Positions 35,935-46,589 of a stretch of 64,000 nt of DNA are shown in pieces. Each line of letters starts with the position of its first letter. Position 1 is the stretch's first letter. A model generated the notes under the pieces. The model ran no database searches. It was given only the letters and a program-made list of their open reading frames with translations, and was not told the DNA's origin. The position numbers and the translations under genes were made by a program. The stretch comes from Cryptomeria japonica (lineage: Eukaryota > Streptophyta > Pinopsida > Cupressales > Cupressaceae): assembly GCF_030272615.1 (NCBI RefSeq), contig NC_081412.1, positions 481,378,872 through 481,442,871 on the forward strand, read 5' to 3'.

Positions 35935-36860
35935 TGTTAATTTTAGTGATCAGATTTAGGAAAACTTAGAACAGAATAATTGCAAACACACATGAAGAGA
36001 CAAAACACCAATCATACCTTGGGAAAACCTCCCTCTTGGAGGAAAAAAAACCCAGCAACGAATCCAGATCAAAACTTTTATTATGAGCAGATTACAATGA
36101 CACCATGGATCAGATTACTTATCTGATATAGCTCTCAACCTAGGGCAGAATTATGCCCAGTCAAACCTTTGATATGAAGACCCTAATTACTGAACTTGAG
36201 CACAAGGATTCGCCATCAAAATGGTGTATGATTGCTGCACTTGATTGCTGCTCTCAGTCGCACAGATTCTTTCAGGAATTAGATCATTAAAGTTTGCTCA
36301 GATTGCTCAGCAAGTCATGATCACAAGTTCGCATAAGTCTGCTGCAAATCAGGTTCAGATTCGGATCTGAAGTTAGGAGAATGGCTGCTTGGATTGAGCA
36401 CAAAGTTGCCTGAACAATGATGATCAGATTCGCACCATATGAGAGCAATTCGCTAGTGATAGCAAGGCATCATATTCGCTGAAGATGATAGTTTGCATGA
36501 GGCAGATCGCTTGTATGACTGAATTTGATTGCTTGATAATTTTGCATGACAATGGAATGCTTGTTTTTTGAATGTGTAGATTGAGTCTTGTTATATACAA
36601 GACTCAATCTCTCTTTCATGAGTTGGCTGGGCCTATAGGCCAACTTATAAATATTATCTTTATTTTATTTCCTTGCTTTTGGCGACACCTTTTAATTTAC
36701 AAATAAGGTACAATTGGGGCCACACTTCACATAACATTGACTTAGGGCCCAATTTAAAATTACAATAGCTAATCGCTCACATATTACTTAAATTTTAATT
36801 GCCAAAGGCAACATTAAAATTTAGCATAGTAGAATCCGATACTAGCTAGATATTTCAACA
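35935..36860 (-). mobile_element. Solo LTR with perfect target duplication TTTAG
   Basis: The unit begins TGTTAATTTT and ends TTTCAACA, 926 bp, flanked on both sides by TTTAG (35930-35934 and 36861-36865). The interrupted hAT sequence continues directly afterwards. An internal CCTTGGGAAAACCTCCCTC near 36020 is the copia-type motif also found in the LTRs of element E, and places it on the minus strand. The single copy with a target duplication means recombination between two LTRs removed the element body. Confidence 0.85.
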
Positions 36861-37002
36861 TTTAGCTTCAACATAGACTTATTTTATCCAATTTATTTTT
36901 CTGCCTAACTTTTGTGAGCAGACAACATGAGTGTCCAAAATAAATGTGAAAACCGTGCCTTAGTCGATGTGCCAATTGCTGTACAATTCTTTATGTTGTA
37001 TA
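36861..37002 (-). pseudogene. hAT copy 2, exon 1 fragment between two LTR insertions
   Basis: The fragment resumes the hAT exon 1 sequence (GCTTCAACATAGACTTATTT, GTGTCCAAAATAAATGTG, TGTACAATTCTTTATGTTG) in line with 60265-60410 of the complete copy. It ends at GTATA, the target duplication of the next insertion. Confidence 0.75.
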
Positions 37003-37194
37003 TGAAATAATAATAGATTGATATTTGATATTTACAAAGGAGACAAAGGCTCCCTAAATAGAGAATACAAGAGGATGAGAATAGAAACACAAAAGAAACC
37101 TAAATAGAAGTTACTAAAATGACAAATTGACATAAAATAGAAAGTCACTAACTAAACTTAAATGACCATTAAATATAATAATATTACTCTAATA
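37003..37194 (-). mobile_element. 3' LTR of copia derivative E2 (TA...CA ends)
   Basis: 192 bp, beginning TGAAATAATAATAG and ending TCTAATA on the plus strand, so the minus strand reads TATTAGA...TTTCA. A near-identical LTR closes the element at 41224-41422. Flanked on the left by GTATA (36998-37002), matching 41423-41427. The minus-strand purine tract TTAAGAGAGGG directly precedes it. Confidence 0.85.
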
Positions 37195-37655
37195 CCCTCT
37201 CTTAATGGTCATTCCACGAAGTACTCTACAAAAGATTAGACAAAATCTGCAGGTCATTTGGCCATGAAGGCATAGAAGGTTGACTCCTTCTCGTCAGAGC
37301 GTTTTGCTACATGAGCCTTCTATTGAGACTGCTTTCTACAGAACCTCTGGATATGACCAAGTTACCATAATCCTTCTACCACAATCATTTCAACACGTTG
37401 TTGGGTAATAAGGCCATCCCTTCCTTTATCTAGAGACACCGAGATCAACTTCTCAAATCACAATTTTAGAACACAGAGAGAACAATAGAAGGACACTAAT
37501 GTCAATTAAAGCTTGGCTTGGAACCTGCACAACAAAGAAGACTTTTTTCGTCATGTCATGATCAAACATAGAAGTGTCATTCTTAATATATTGCAAAGTG
37601 TATATGAAGGATTCAACAACCTTTCTTTCTCTACACCTATCCTCCTTTGGAGCTC
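37195..37655 (-). pseudogene. gag remnant of element E2
   Basis: On the minus strand, short in-frame pieces read GHIQRFCRK (end of a CCHC knuckle) and ESTFYAFMAK, the latter matching YYAFMAK just before the protease in copia element D. The 3' end then follows directly with PLREG and the purine tract. Protease, integrase, reverse transcriptase and RNase H are absent, so E2 is a deletion derivative. Frames contain several stops. Confidence 0.6.
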
Positions 37656-39798
37656 TGTAATACTAGGAGGCTGCCAATTCCTATAACTTAATAATAGTTC
37701 TGATCTGATCTGATCGATGATCATGTCCCTGGATGCTTTTGACTCCTTTCCTTATATCTCTCAATGTGAGGGAGAGGTCACACCTCTTCATTATGGATGC
37801 CCTTTGGCAAGAGACACACCCTTTCACCATTAGCACCCTTTGAAAGGGTGCAAGTCTTCATTACTTCTGCCCTTTGGAAGGGACACAACCTTTCATAATC
37901 AGATCTGCACTTCTGATTTCCAAATTATCCCCCTTCTCAAAATGAGGTTCTCTTCTCCCTTTTATATCCCATGTTTGAGGGAGTCACAACTTTTCCTTCT
38001 ATGTCTTTTGACCATTCATTAAGTTTATTAAATTTTAATTATATTATTTTATATTTTAATTTTATTCTTTCCCATTTTAATATTATTATTATTATTAAAT
38101 TCTATTCCAAAGTGGGGACATTACAGTCCGCACTCAAGATTGCTTGTCCTCAAGCAATGATCATGGAATGTTCAAAATGATTCCTGATATGAAATGGCTT
38201 TCCAAACACTCATAGAATAAGCATGCTGCTACTTTTTTTGTAAAAACTCTAGTTCTTGCCCTAAATCACCATTTTATGTAAAACTACAAATGGAACAAGA
38301 TGCGTACCTGATTGAGATCCTACAATAGGTTAAGAAACCATTCGAACTAATAATATAAATCTCTAAAGAAAGATAATGAAGCATGAATTAACTTAACCAG
38401 GGTCTGGTCCAACTCCCTATAGGAGCTCAATCATAAGAAAGTGGCAGTAAGAGGAATGATGAGGTGTCCAAGAGACCCTCTACCCTAGGCCCAAGAGCGG
38501 AGTGAAAGCCAGAGCCCTCTTGGCCTCATGGGACCATTAGTCAAACTACCATGAGGTGGGCTACCTAGTGAGGTATCCTATCACTGTTCCCCTTCATCAC
38601 TTCCATCCTTATCCCCTTGTTAATAATCAATTATGATAGAGTTCGGAAAGATACAATAGGGTGTCCTGAATGTCCTTCCCCTCTAAGTCCAAGAGCAGTG
38701 GACTCCGTCTTACACCCCCTTGGCCTCATGGGACCATTGGTCAACTACCATGAGGTGGGCTACCTAGAGGAGGACCTCATCACCATTCTCCCTCTTTGTA
38801 CTTCCTTATATTACTACCATGGCAGTTCGCTCAACATATGCATTATAGGGTATTCTTCATACAAATTATAATATGAATTACATATACATTTCATAATTAT
38901 GTAATTTTAAGACAATTTTTCTCTCATCCTTGTCTCACATCACTTCCTAAATGGTTTGCACAATATCATAGATATCACTTAATGTTAAGAACTTATGATT
39001 AAAAGCATGACACACATCTATGACTTCAAATACAATGTTCCTAAATAAATATGTCTATAGTAATCATAGACACTCATGGAGCAAACAAACACATCAGATA
39101 TGAATCAAACACGGAGCATACCCTTGAAAACACGAAGCATACACTTGAAAACACGAAGCATAAACATGGATATCTGCAAACACAGAGCATACATGTGAAT
39201 ACACATTGTTAGATTCTTTTTCCTCAACCAGGATGATTCATTGATTCATCTTTAGATTCTTTACCCTGCAGGATGGAAGGATCATTTCTCTGATACCACT
39301 GTAATGTCCCCTACTAGGAGGCTGCCAATTCCTATAACTTAATAATAGTTCTGATCTGATCTGATCTGATCGATGATCATGTCCCTGTATGCTTTTGACT
39401 CCTTTCCTTTATATCTCTCAATGTGAGGGAGAGGTGACACCTCTTCATTATGGATGCCCTTTGGCAAGAGACACACCCTTTCACCATTAGCACCCTTTAA
39501 AAGGGTGCAAGTCTTCATTACTTCTGCCCTTTGGAAGGGACACAACCTTTCATAATCAGATCTGCACTTCTGATTTCCAAATTATCCCCCTTCTCAAAAT
39601 GAGGTTCTCTTCTCCCTTTTATATCCCATGTTTGAGGGAGTCACAACTTTTCCTTGTATGTCTTTTGACCATTCATTAAATTAATTAAATTTTAATTATA
39701 TTATTTTATATTTTAAATTAAATTTTATTTTTATTCTTTTCTATTTTAATATTATTATTATTTATTATTAAATTCTATTCCAAAGTGGGGACACTACA
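37656..39798 (-). mobile_element. Element G: complete short LTR retrotransposon with target duplication AGCTC
   Basis: LTRs at 37656-38125 (470 bp) and 39300-39798 (499 bp) frame a 1,174 bp internal region. Both sides carry AGCTC (37651-37655 and 39799-39803). The LTRs differ by about ten substitutions and a few indels by eye, including a 7 bp gap near the TGTAAT end and CTGAT unit number, so insertion was relatively recent. Ends are TGTAAT...TTACA/CTACA. On the minus strand the primer site TGGTATCAGAGA lies one base from the 5' LTR (39287-39298). The internal region codes for nothing. It holds a CTTGAGGACAAGCAAT-type motif near the 3' LTR, as in plant gypsy elements. It is a non-autonomous, TRIM-like element nested in E2. 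Confidence 0.9.
38460..38810. repeat. Internal two-unit repeat in element G
   Basis: Two units of about 130 bp share CTTGGCCTCATGGGACCATT and CTACCATGAGGTGGGCTACC, starting near 38470 and 38665. A diverged third unit (CTTGGCCTCATGG, 39873) lies outside the element at 39826-39955, in the flanking sequence. This suggests the flank is also derived from a related element. Confidence 0.7.
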
Positions 39799-39803
39799 AG
39801 CTC

Positions 39804-41209
39804 AAGGAGAATCACATAAGGTGCCTCGAGTCTATCCCTCTCCAACAAGCCCAAGAGCACCAAGGACCTTGTCAACTTGGCCTCATGGCCCACACTTGGG
39901 TTTGGCATACCTGCTGGAGCCTAGTGCTCTTGCTCCCTTATATTCTCCCTCCATAATTGGATGGTGAGATTGAAAGGTACTATAGACTCCATCATATAAT
40001 TTACTTAATAGTCATAATAACAATTAGTGATAGTAAGGCATTATTACACTGCCATCATGCTATATTACATTATTAGTATTATAACATGTTATATTGATAA
40101 CGTGATGTTAACAGCATTATATTATTTAACAATATTATATTATATTGATTTAAATTGTGAAACTTAATTCTTTCTGATTATCATAATTAATTTTTACTGA
40201 TTTAGAAGACTATTTATATATTAGTTAGCATTGCATGTCAGATATTTCTGACGTATATTACTGTTTATGTTGCTTAAACTAGACAACATATATACATGAA
40301 TCAGCCAATGTACCAGACTGTTCCCTTTGACCCAGTTGTAAACCTTGACAAGCAGACCTCTATTCTCAATCGTAATTTAGACACTATTCCGTGCCCCGAA
40401 TTCCATAATCTTCTCCGTACTGGGTCATAATAATTTGCTGGATCTTTTTAATATGTGTGATGCTGGAGTGATTGGCTACGTGGGAAGGATGTGTCTCCTT
40501 ATTTTCAAACGGTGCCTTTTGACCTTTGCTGCCTTAAGTCATTATCCCGTTATTTAAGTAACAGCCTTGTTAGCTAGTAATAATGCACAGCCTTATAAAA
40601 TATTATTAATACCTTGCTTAATTAATTAATATTGGATAAATACAAGATGAAAGATAAAATCATTAATGTTATATTGACTAATTAATCAATTAAAATTATA
40701 TCGCTTAATCATTTAATTAACATTTTAATCAATTAATTAATATTAGATGAATCCATTGATAATGGCCATGTTCTGAAGAATAAATTTAAGAGATAAATTT
40801 TAGAAATTTAGTATCATTATTGAATAATCTGACCAAAGAGATGGGTTATGACAAAAATATTTAGAAAACCCAGAAAATAGCAACACCCTTCATAATTTTT
40901 TGTGGAAAAAATCAGAAAACCCTCTAGTAGAGAAAGAATCCTCAATTTTTGTGTGAAAAAGTCGTGCCAAAAACAAACTTATAAACCACGATTTTTGAAG
41001 AGAAAGTCATGCAAAATTCTTCATGGTTTTTTTGTGGAGAAAAATCAGAAAACCCATCAGTCTGTTCAAAAACATTACTCACGGCCATCACGAGTAGTAA
41101 ACAATAAAAACTCCCTAATTTTTGTGGAAAAAATAAGCAAAATCCTTCCATGATTTTGGTGGAAAAAAATCAGAAAACCCAAGTAAAAGAATTCGCCCAA
41201 AAAGAACCT
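39804..41209. other. Rest of element E2 internal region, AT-rich and non-coding
   Basis: 39826-39955 resembles the repeat inside element G. 40000-40850 is AT-rich without frames. Between about 40880 and 41190 a short phrase, GTGGAAAAAAATCAGAAAACCC with variations, recurs at least four times. It looks like the expanded leader of the copia derivative, just inside its 5' LTR. Confidence 0.5.
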
Positions 41210-41223
41210 AAGCTCTGATACCA
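41210..41223 (-). promoter_or_regulatory. Primer-binding site of element E2
   Basis: Minus strand TGGTATCAGAGCTT abuts the TGAAATAATAATAG end of the 5' LTR. A mutated duplicate (CTTTGATATTG) precedes the duplicated LTR at 41632. Confidence 0.8.
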
Positions 41224-41422
41224 TGAAATAATAATAGATTGATATTCGATGTTTACAAAAGAGACGAAGGCTCCTTAAATGGAGAAAACAAGACAACAAG
41301 AATAGAAACATCAAAGAAACCTAAATAGAAGTTACTAAAACGACAAACTGACATAAAATAGAAAGTTACTAACTAAACTTAAATGACCATTATATATAAT
41401 AATTAATAATATTACTCTAATA
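41224..41422 (-). mobile_element. 5' LTR of copia derivative E2
   Basis: 199 bp, matching the LTR at 37003-37194, with a few substitutions and small AT-rich indels. It is followed by GTATA (41423-41427), the same pentamer that precedes the other LTR. The interrupted hAT exon 1 sequence resumes directly after it. Confidence 0.85.
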
Positions 41423-41540
41423 GTATATTATGACTCAAAGAACATTTTGAAGACTCACTTTTTGAATACACTGTATAAGGATGTAAGCAATAAATTGTCT
41501 ATCCTTCACTTGCTCCTCACGATCCATGACTTTCAAAACC

Positions 41541-41945
41541 CTTCTGTGATTTTTTGTGGAAAAAAATCAGAAAACCCATGAATTTTTTTAATAAAAAAAT
41601 TTGCCAAAAAAGAACCTACGCTTTGATATTGTGAAATAATAATAGATTGATATTCGATATTTACAAAGGAGATGAAGGCTCCTTAAATGAGAATACAAGA
41701 CGATGAGAATAGAAACACGAAAAAAACCTAAACAAAAGTTATTAAAACGACAAATTGACATAAAATAGAAAGTTACTATCTAAAATTAAATGACCATTAT
41801 AAATAATAATATTACTATAATAGTATATTATGACTTAGAGAACATTTTGAAGACCAAATTTTTGAATGCACTGTATAAGGATGTAAGCAATAAATTGTGT
41901 ATCCTTCACTTGCTCCTCACAATCCATGACTTCCAAAACATTGCC
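41541..41945 (-). repeat. Tandem duplication of the E2 end, LTR and flanking hAT sequence
   Basis: The block from about 41148 to 41540 (end of E2 leader, primer site, LTR, target site, 115 bp of hAT exon 1) is repeated immediately as 41541-41945 with an offset of 400-408 bp. The second LTR copy is 41632-41822. Because the unit crosses the junction of element and target, it arose after insertion by local duplication and not by a second transposition. Confidence 0.8.
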
Positions 41946-42345
41946 CTCTTAGGGGACATTGCAGTCACATTGATTAATGACTGATTTTTCACATCCTTCC
42001 ATCCATCGAAACAATAGACATATCTGTTTGTTTCTATTAATTCCTAATGGGAGTAATGAAATGTATATTTTTTTACCTCCTTTGTTAGTAAGGTACTACA
42101 CACCTCATAACTTGGGTTTGTGTATCCTTTTGGAGTCTCATGTAATTTTCTCAACATATCTTGCTAGTATGGTGATTGAACAACATTGAAGGATACACTT
42201 TATGCATAGAGGCATCGTGGAATGCTTTGGTCTGCAATCTCTTTAGCCTCATGTTGAAGTGCTCTCTCTAATGGCCCCATCGTTTGCTTCACACTATTGA
42301 GGTCTTCTTTCTTGTCCAAAAACGGGTCTATCTCTGCCACAACAC
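41823..42345 (-). pseudogene. hAT copy 2, exon 1 middle part
   Basis: The sequence aligns with 60440-60960 of the complete hAT: shared GTATAAGGATGT, GCAATAAATTGTG, CAATCCATGACTTCCAAAAC-like and TTTTTCACATCCTTCCATCC-like stretches. It encodes pieces of the DUF659-type catalytic domain with many stops. Similarity fades at about 42345. The N-terminal BED region and the GC-rich right end of the element are missing, so the copy is truncated on the right. Confidence 0.75.
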
Positions 42346-42807
42346 TTTAACATAAATGGAGTGGTTATACACTTTTTTTTCTTTTCTGCAAATTTAGTCA
42401 CAACTCCTATTTGGACACATAAAAACTCTTTTCTAATTTTTGTTAATCTGGAAGAAATTGGCAATATTTCATGCAGCAGAAGCTGGCATGTAAATGGTTA
42501 GATTAGTTGATTACATCAATGTAGCTGCATATTAATTCATTGTTATTGTTGTGATTGTTATGTATTCGTACTCTGCTGTATCTAAACTTGAAAGTTTGGA
42601 TTGTCATTTTAGATTTTAAAAAATTACTTCTAACTTTTTGAATTTGGGAAAGTATCCTTTCTTATAGCTTTCTGGCTTAAGAAGCAAAATGTGGTATTTT
42701 TGAATATAAGTTTGTAATTTGAATGGATTTGGTATTTTTACATATGGTAGTAGCCTAGGAGGAAACTGATTTTTAATTCTTGTTTTCTATGTGTGAAATC
42801 TCAAAAG

Positions 42808-42870
42808 CTTGTGGCAGCAGCAGATTGTGCAGGTGCTCTTGATGTTATCGATGATTTGCAACATTTGCTG
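42808..42870 (+). CDS. VPS54: VPS54, exon 2
   Basis: This 63 bp exon encodes LVAAADCAGALDVIDDLQHL plus one more Leu. It has a phase-0 acceptor (CAAAAG before 42808) and a consensus donor (CTG then GTAAGTG). It joins the exon 1 end (VNQALSALKL) in frame and continues the helical Vps54 N-terminal region. The peptide with AADCAGALDVIDDL is typical of Vps54 proteins. It lies 14.9 kb after exon 1 because the intron is filled with transposons. Confidence 0.85.
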
Positions 42871-43175
42871 GTAAGTGTGAACTGCCATGCATTTAGACAT
42901 TGAATTTTTTTGCAATTTTCATTTGGTCTATACATTCATTGCCACAAAATTTTTAAACTTAAAATTATGTATTGATATAATGAGGAGCCCTATTTTAAAA
43001 ATAGAATTTTTGTTATATTTATTTTTACTTTTTCTTTTTAATATGCAATGGTTATCATGAAAACTCAATTTTACAATTTGAGTAATTTTGGCTTATTTGA
43101 GGACACTCGTGATTTCTTTTCTCATGAATTTGTTCTTTTAACTTGAGCAAACTCGAATATTTTGCTGTCCTTTAG

Positions 43176-43255
43176 GAGGGTGATGACCTTGTTGGACTAC
43201 ACTGCTTTCGTCACCTTGGTGAACAACTGGCCACATCTTTAGATTCCGTGAACAG
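43176..43255 (+). CDS. VPS54: VPS54, exon 3 (last exon in window)
   Basis: 80 bp after a good acceptor (TGCTGTCCTTTAG), encoding EGDDLVGLHCFRHLGEQLAT then SLDSVN and ending in phase 2 (AG) before GTATTA. The sequence matches the conserved GLHCFRHL segment of Vps54. Together exons 1-3 give about 352 residues, roughly a third of a typical plant Vps54. No continuation is found up to 64000, so intron 3 is at least 20.7 kb and the remaining exons are outside the window. Confidence 0.85.
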
Positions 43256-44449
43256 GTATTATATCCTATTCTTAATATTTCTTTTGATATGATTTTCTGT
43301 TTTTTTTGTACACTATATTTGGCTAGGTAATTCACTTTCAGAGCAGCAGGGCAGAACTTTATGATCACATGGGATCAATTGATGGTTTAGTTATGGCCTG
43401 GATTAACTTTTATCTGGGAAGACTGTGTGATTTCTGTCTTCTCACAGGATGTTGTAAACAAAGTAATAACCCATTTGTTGAAAACTTTAAATAGGAAAGT
43501 GCCTTATATTATAGACAAATTATTATTTAATTGCCTTTTAGTATAGAGAAATTATTATTTAGTTGCTTGTGGAAGATCTCTTAGTAGTAAATCATAAAGA
43601 AGGGAATATATCAACAACAGTGCCAATAAGATGCTGTTTTTAAATGATCTGTACTTTGTTTCAAATCACCGGTAAACTTTAGATTCACATAAACAGATTG
43701 CCAAATAAGAGACTAAACTTATCAAATCTGTGTTTGAGTCAAGTATAGTGGAGAATCTTGGTGGTATCATTTTCTAAAATATGTTTTAGTAGAAATCAAG
43801 TTTACAGCAAACCCATGATGGGTTCAAGATGCTTAAAAGATAATAATCAGAAATTTTAATGGTTACCAATTTTGGTATGGTTCAAAAAATTAGATTTAGC
43901 AGACCAAATTCCTGTTTCAACAACCTAAAAATTTACTTAAATTTCTTTTAAAACACAATATTTATGCAAAATTCAGTCACACAGTATATCCAGTGAGTGT
44001 GCAAAATGTTGGGGTAGTGTTTTCTATTAGATTTGAATAAAGTAGCGTACAGAATCACATCATCATGCAACTACAACAACTAGCTGATAACTATTATGAA
44101 GTTATGATGATTGCCTTTGAAAGTCAACATCATAATTTGTTAGGCAAGTAACAAAATTATAGGATTTTACAATTTCTGATTCCCTTTTCTAGTGAAAAAT
44201 TGGGGAGGGGGTCTAATCTTTGCACTTTATTGTGTTTCCTTGCTCAGCCTAGAAGGCTGTGTCTGTGGCTCCAACTTGCTACTAGATTGCAATGACTTAT
44301 TTTCTGCCACACCAATGTCACCTAACCCAATATCTCCTGCTTCTGTTGCAGCGACATCTTGCATAGTCTACCTTCTAAAATCAATAATTTCATTCTTTAT
44401 AAACAAGGAAGGCTCGTTGCCTTGTGTGGTCCAATCACTATAGGGATCT
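43256..44449 (+). other. Start of VPS54 intron 3, nothing recognised
   Basis: Ordinary AT-rich intron sequence with no protein-like frame and no clear repeats. The intron continues through all the transposons up to the window end. Confidence 0.6.
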
Positions 44450-45209
44450 ATAGGGGTTAATCTCACCCAAATCAATAAGCTTCTTTGATTTGTTCTCCAC
44501 CTTTTTTGTGTGAAGTTGAAGGCTATATTGCTCAAAAATTAAGTTATTGAGATACAATTGAGTCAATTTGTTGTGTTTCTTCATGTGAATGGTGTCAAAT
44601 TAACTCCAATTGCAATCACAAATAGAAGTGTGACAAGGTTGAGACAAAATTCAAAGGGCTAACTTTTGAAAGATTTTGGGGGTATTGCCACCTCAATCTT
44701 CCCACAAGAAACTGCAAATGAGATATTCAAGAGTTTCTAAGTAATTGTTGTAATTTATAACTTGTAAGATAAAGATTTTAGTTTTTTGCCTGTTGATTCA
44801 AGATATCTTTTTTGAATAGTTAGTGGCAAAGAAAAGAGCTTCCCTCTAGCTTGCTTATAATTCCACAACTCTAAAATAGCGAGTTTTTCCACCTCAACCT
44901 TAGGTGTCATCTTCTCAATGTAGAGGTCTTCCATAACTTCACTAGTAGGATCTATAATGTTATTGGAGAAATAAACTTGGGGTTGAGGTAGTAGCCGCTA
45001 CATAAATGGGTTGGTGGAGTTGATTGTTCCACCTTCTATCAACGATCTCTCAAATAGGGTCAAATCTTTCTATACCCCTTATAATTGCTTTGAATGGTCT
45101 CATAAATCTACCCCATTTGGTTTTGACCCCATCCATCAAGTGCAGATTTTGATGCTTACAAGTACAATCAAATTAAAGTTACAAGTTTACAATGAAGATC
45201 AGACAAAAC
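44450..45209 (-). pseudogene. hAT transposase C-terminal fragment, second subfamily
   Basis: The minus strand reads, across frames, FMRPFKAIIRGIERFDPI, DRRWNNQLHQP, YYLNPKF, MEDLYIEKMTPKVEVEKLAI, NTPKIFQKLAL and ILSQPCHTSICDCNWS. It ends with FDTIHMKKHNKLTQLYLNNL and LIFEQYSLQLHTKK. This is the C-terminal half of a BED/DUF659 hAT transposase, including the dimerisation region. At CDCNWS the usual catalytic Glu of SERNWS is Asp-Cys, and at least two stops and several shifts are present. The DRRWNNQLHRPLHAAGYYLNP-type wording differs from the complete hAT at 58893-61321, so this is another hAT lineage. It meets copia element D at about 45209. Confidence 0.75.
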
Positions 45210-46029
45210 CCGAGTGTTCTTCAGAAGACTATGGTGCTCTGCCTCCATAGCTTGTTCCCACTCAGGTATCCCTTTAGCCTCAATGTATGTTTGAGGCTCA
45301 TACACATTGTGAATGTTGGCCATGAGAGCAAAATTAATGGAATCGGGGTGTTTGCTCTTGTTTTGAGCTGATCTACCCTCAATGAGCTCATCATCATGAA
45401 GATCAACAATGGTCTTAGCCCACTATTTAGGCCAGAGAGTAGAAGTACCAACATTTGGATCAGGAGGTGCAGTGGGAGCAGATTCATCAAACAAAAGATC
45501 AGATGGATCTTGAGGATAGTCAAGTGGAGCAACTGGCTGTTTGGGAGACCTAGCAGCAGAACTTGGAACAACTGTATCCCTCCCATCAAGTGGACCTAAC
45601 AGAAGAGAGACACCCAAATCTTTAGCCTTCAACGACTGATCCTCTGGATCAAACACATGAGAAGAGAGCTGAAAAGGCCTTTGTTCTTCATCAAAGACCA
45701 CGTCCCGACTGAATATTAGACAATTTGTGTCTACAACAATTAGCTAGTAAGCTTGGTGATTGTTGTTGTAGCCGGTGAACATGAGTTTCTAGCTCTTGGA
45801 ATCCAACTTGGTGCGCTTGGCATCAGGAATCCAAACAAACGTTGTGGAGCCAAAGACTTTAAGGTGTCTGATTTTGGGCTTGTGGCCTAACCATTCCTCT
45901 TCTGGGGTCTTCTTCTTGACGACCATTGTAGGGGAACGATTCAAGAGATAGACAACAATGTATATTGCTTCCGCCTAAAATTTCTTTGAAACATTTTTAT
46001 GTTCTAGCATAGACCGAGCCATTTCGGTT
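45210..46029 (-). pseudogene. copia element D: integrase C-terminus and start of reverse transcriptase
   Basis: Reading down from 46029: MARSMLEHKNVSKKF, EAIYIVVYLLNRSPT, KVFGSTTFVWIPDAKRTKLD, KLMFTGYNNN and FSRDVVFDEEQRPF are the integrase C-terminal part of Ty1-copia. IEAKGIPEWEQAMEAEHHSL is the beginning of reverse transcriptase. The element is cut off there. YVDD and RNase H are missing. Single stops remain in an otherwise open frame. The reading continues on the other side of element E at 50387. Confidence 0.85.
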
Positions 46030-46551
46030 TGTTAGTTCTAAGATTAGATTTAACATAAAGCAGAATATGCAACACATGAACAATAAACACAACACTTTTA
46101 CCTTGGGAAAACCTTCCTAACTGAGGGAGAAAAACCCAGCAAAATATATCTCTTATATATAGTATGAATAAGAGCAGAAATCTGCTTTGCAAATCAGACC
46201 CAACACACGGTCGAATACAGTGAATAATGATGCCGTCCCTTGGTGCAAGAATACACATAAATATGCATCTCAAGCAATCTGATCTGCTGCTATAAGAATG
46301 GCAATCTGTTGCTGGAGGGGCGAACTTCTTTGATTCTTTGAAGAATGCGAACTTGAATAATGAATGAATCAAACGAGCAAGCAACACCTTGCTTATATAC
46401 ATGTCTAGGGCAGCCTCCTCTCTAGGTCGGCCCTAAAAGAAAGTAATATTATGAAACATAAAAAAAATGAAGAAGGCCGACCTGCCTTGATAATTCATCA
46501 TTTAATTATATTAGAGAGAAAAATATCTCCCGAAGCTACCAAACACTAACA
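46030..46551 (-). mobile_element. 3' LTR of element E
   Basis: 522 bp, TGTTAGTTCTAAG...AAACACTAACA on the plus strand, preceded by the target duplication CGGTT (46025-46029) that recurs at 50387-50391. A minus-strand purine tract (AAGAGGGAG) lies just inside its right end. The partner LTR at 49952-50386 is shorter by about 85 bp. Confidence 0.9.
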
Positions 46552-46589
46552 CTCCCTCTTAGCTAGGGAGGTATTTTTCAGATATCTAT

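Noticed and set aside
41632-41822. Independent third insertion of the E2 LTR
   Set aside because: The duplicated block includes identical flanking hAT and leader sequence, so it is a tandem duplication, not a separate insertion.
43330-43400. Possible VPS54 exon 4 after TTTCAG at 43336-43341 (reads GQNFM in the phase left by exon 3)
   Set aside because: The spacing to an FM pair is right, but the surrounding residues do not fit Vps54. The frame meets a stop soon after and no donor is seen.
45221-45589. 122-codon minus-strand Leu-rich frame
   Set aside because: It is a shadow of the copia integrase and reverse-transcriptase reading frame on the same strand in another phase.
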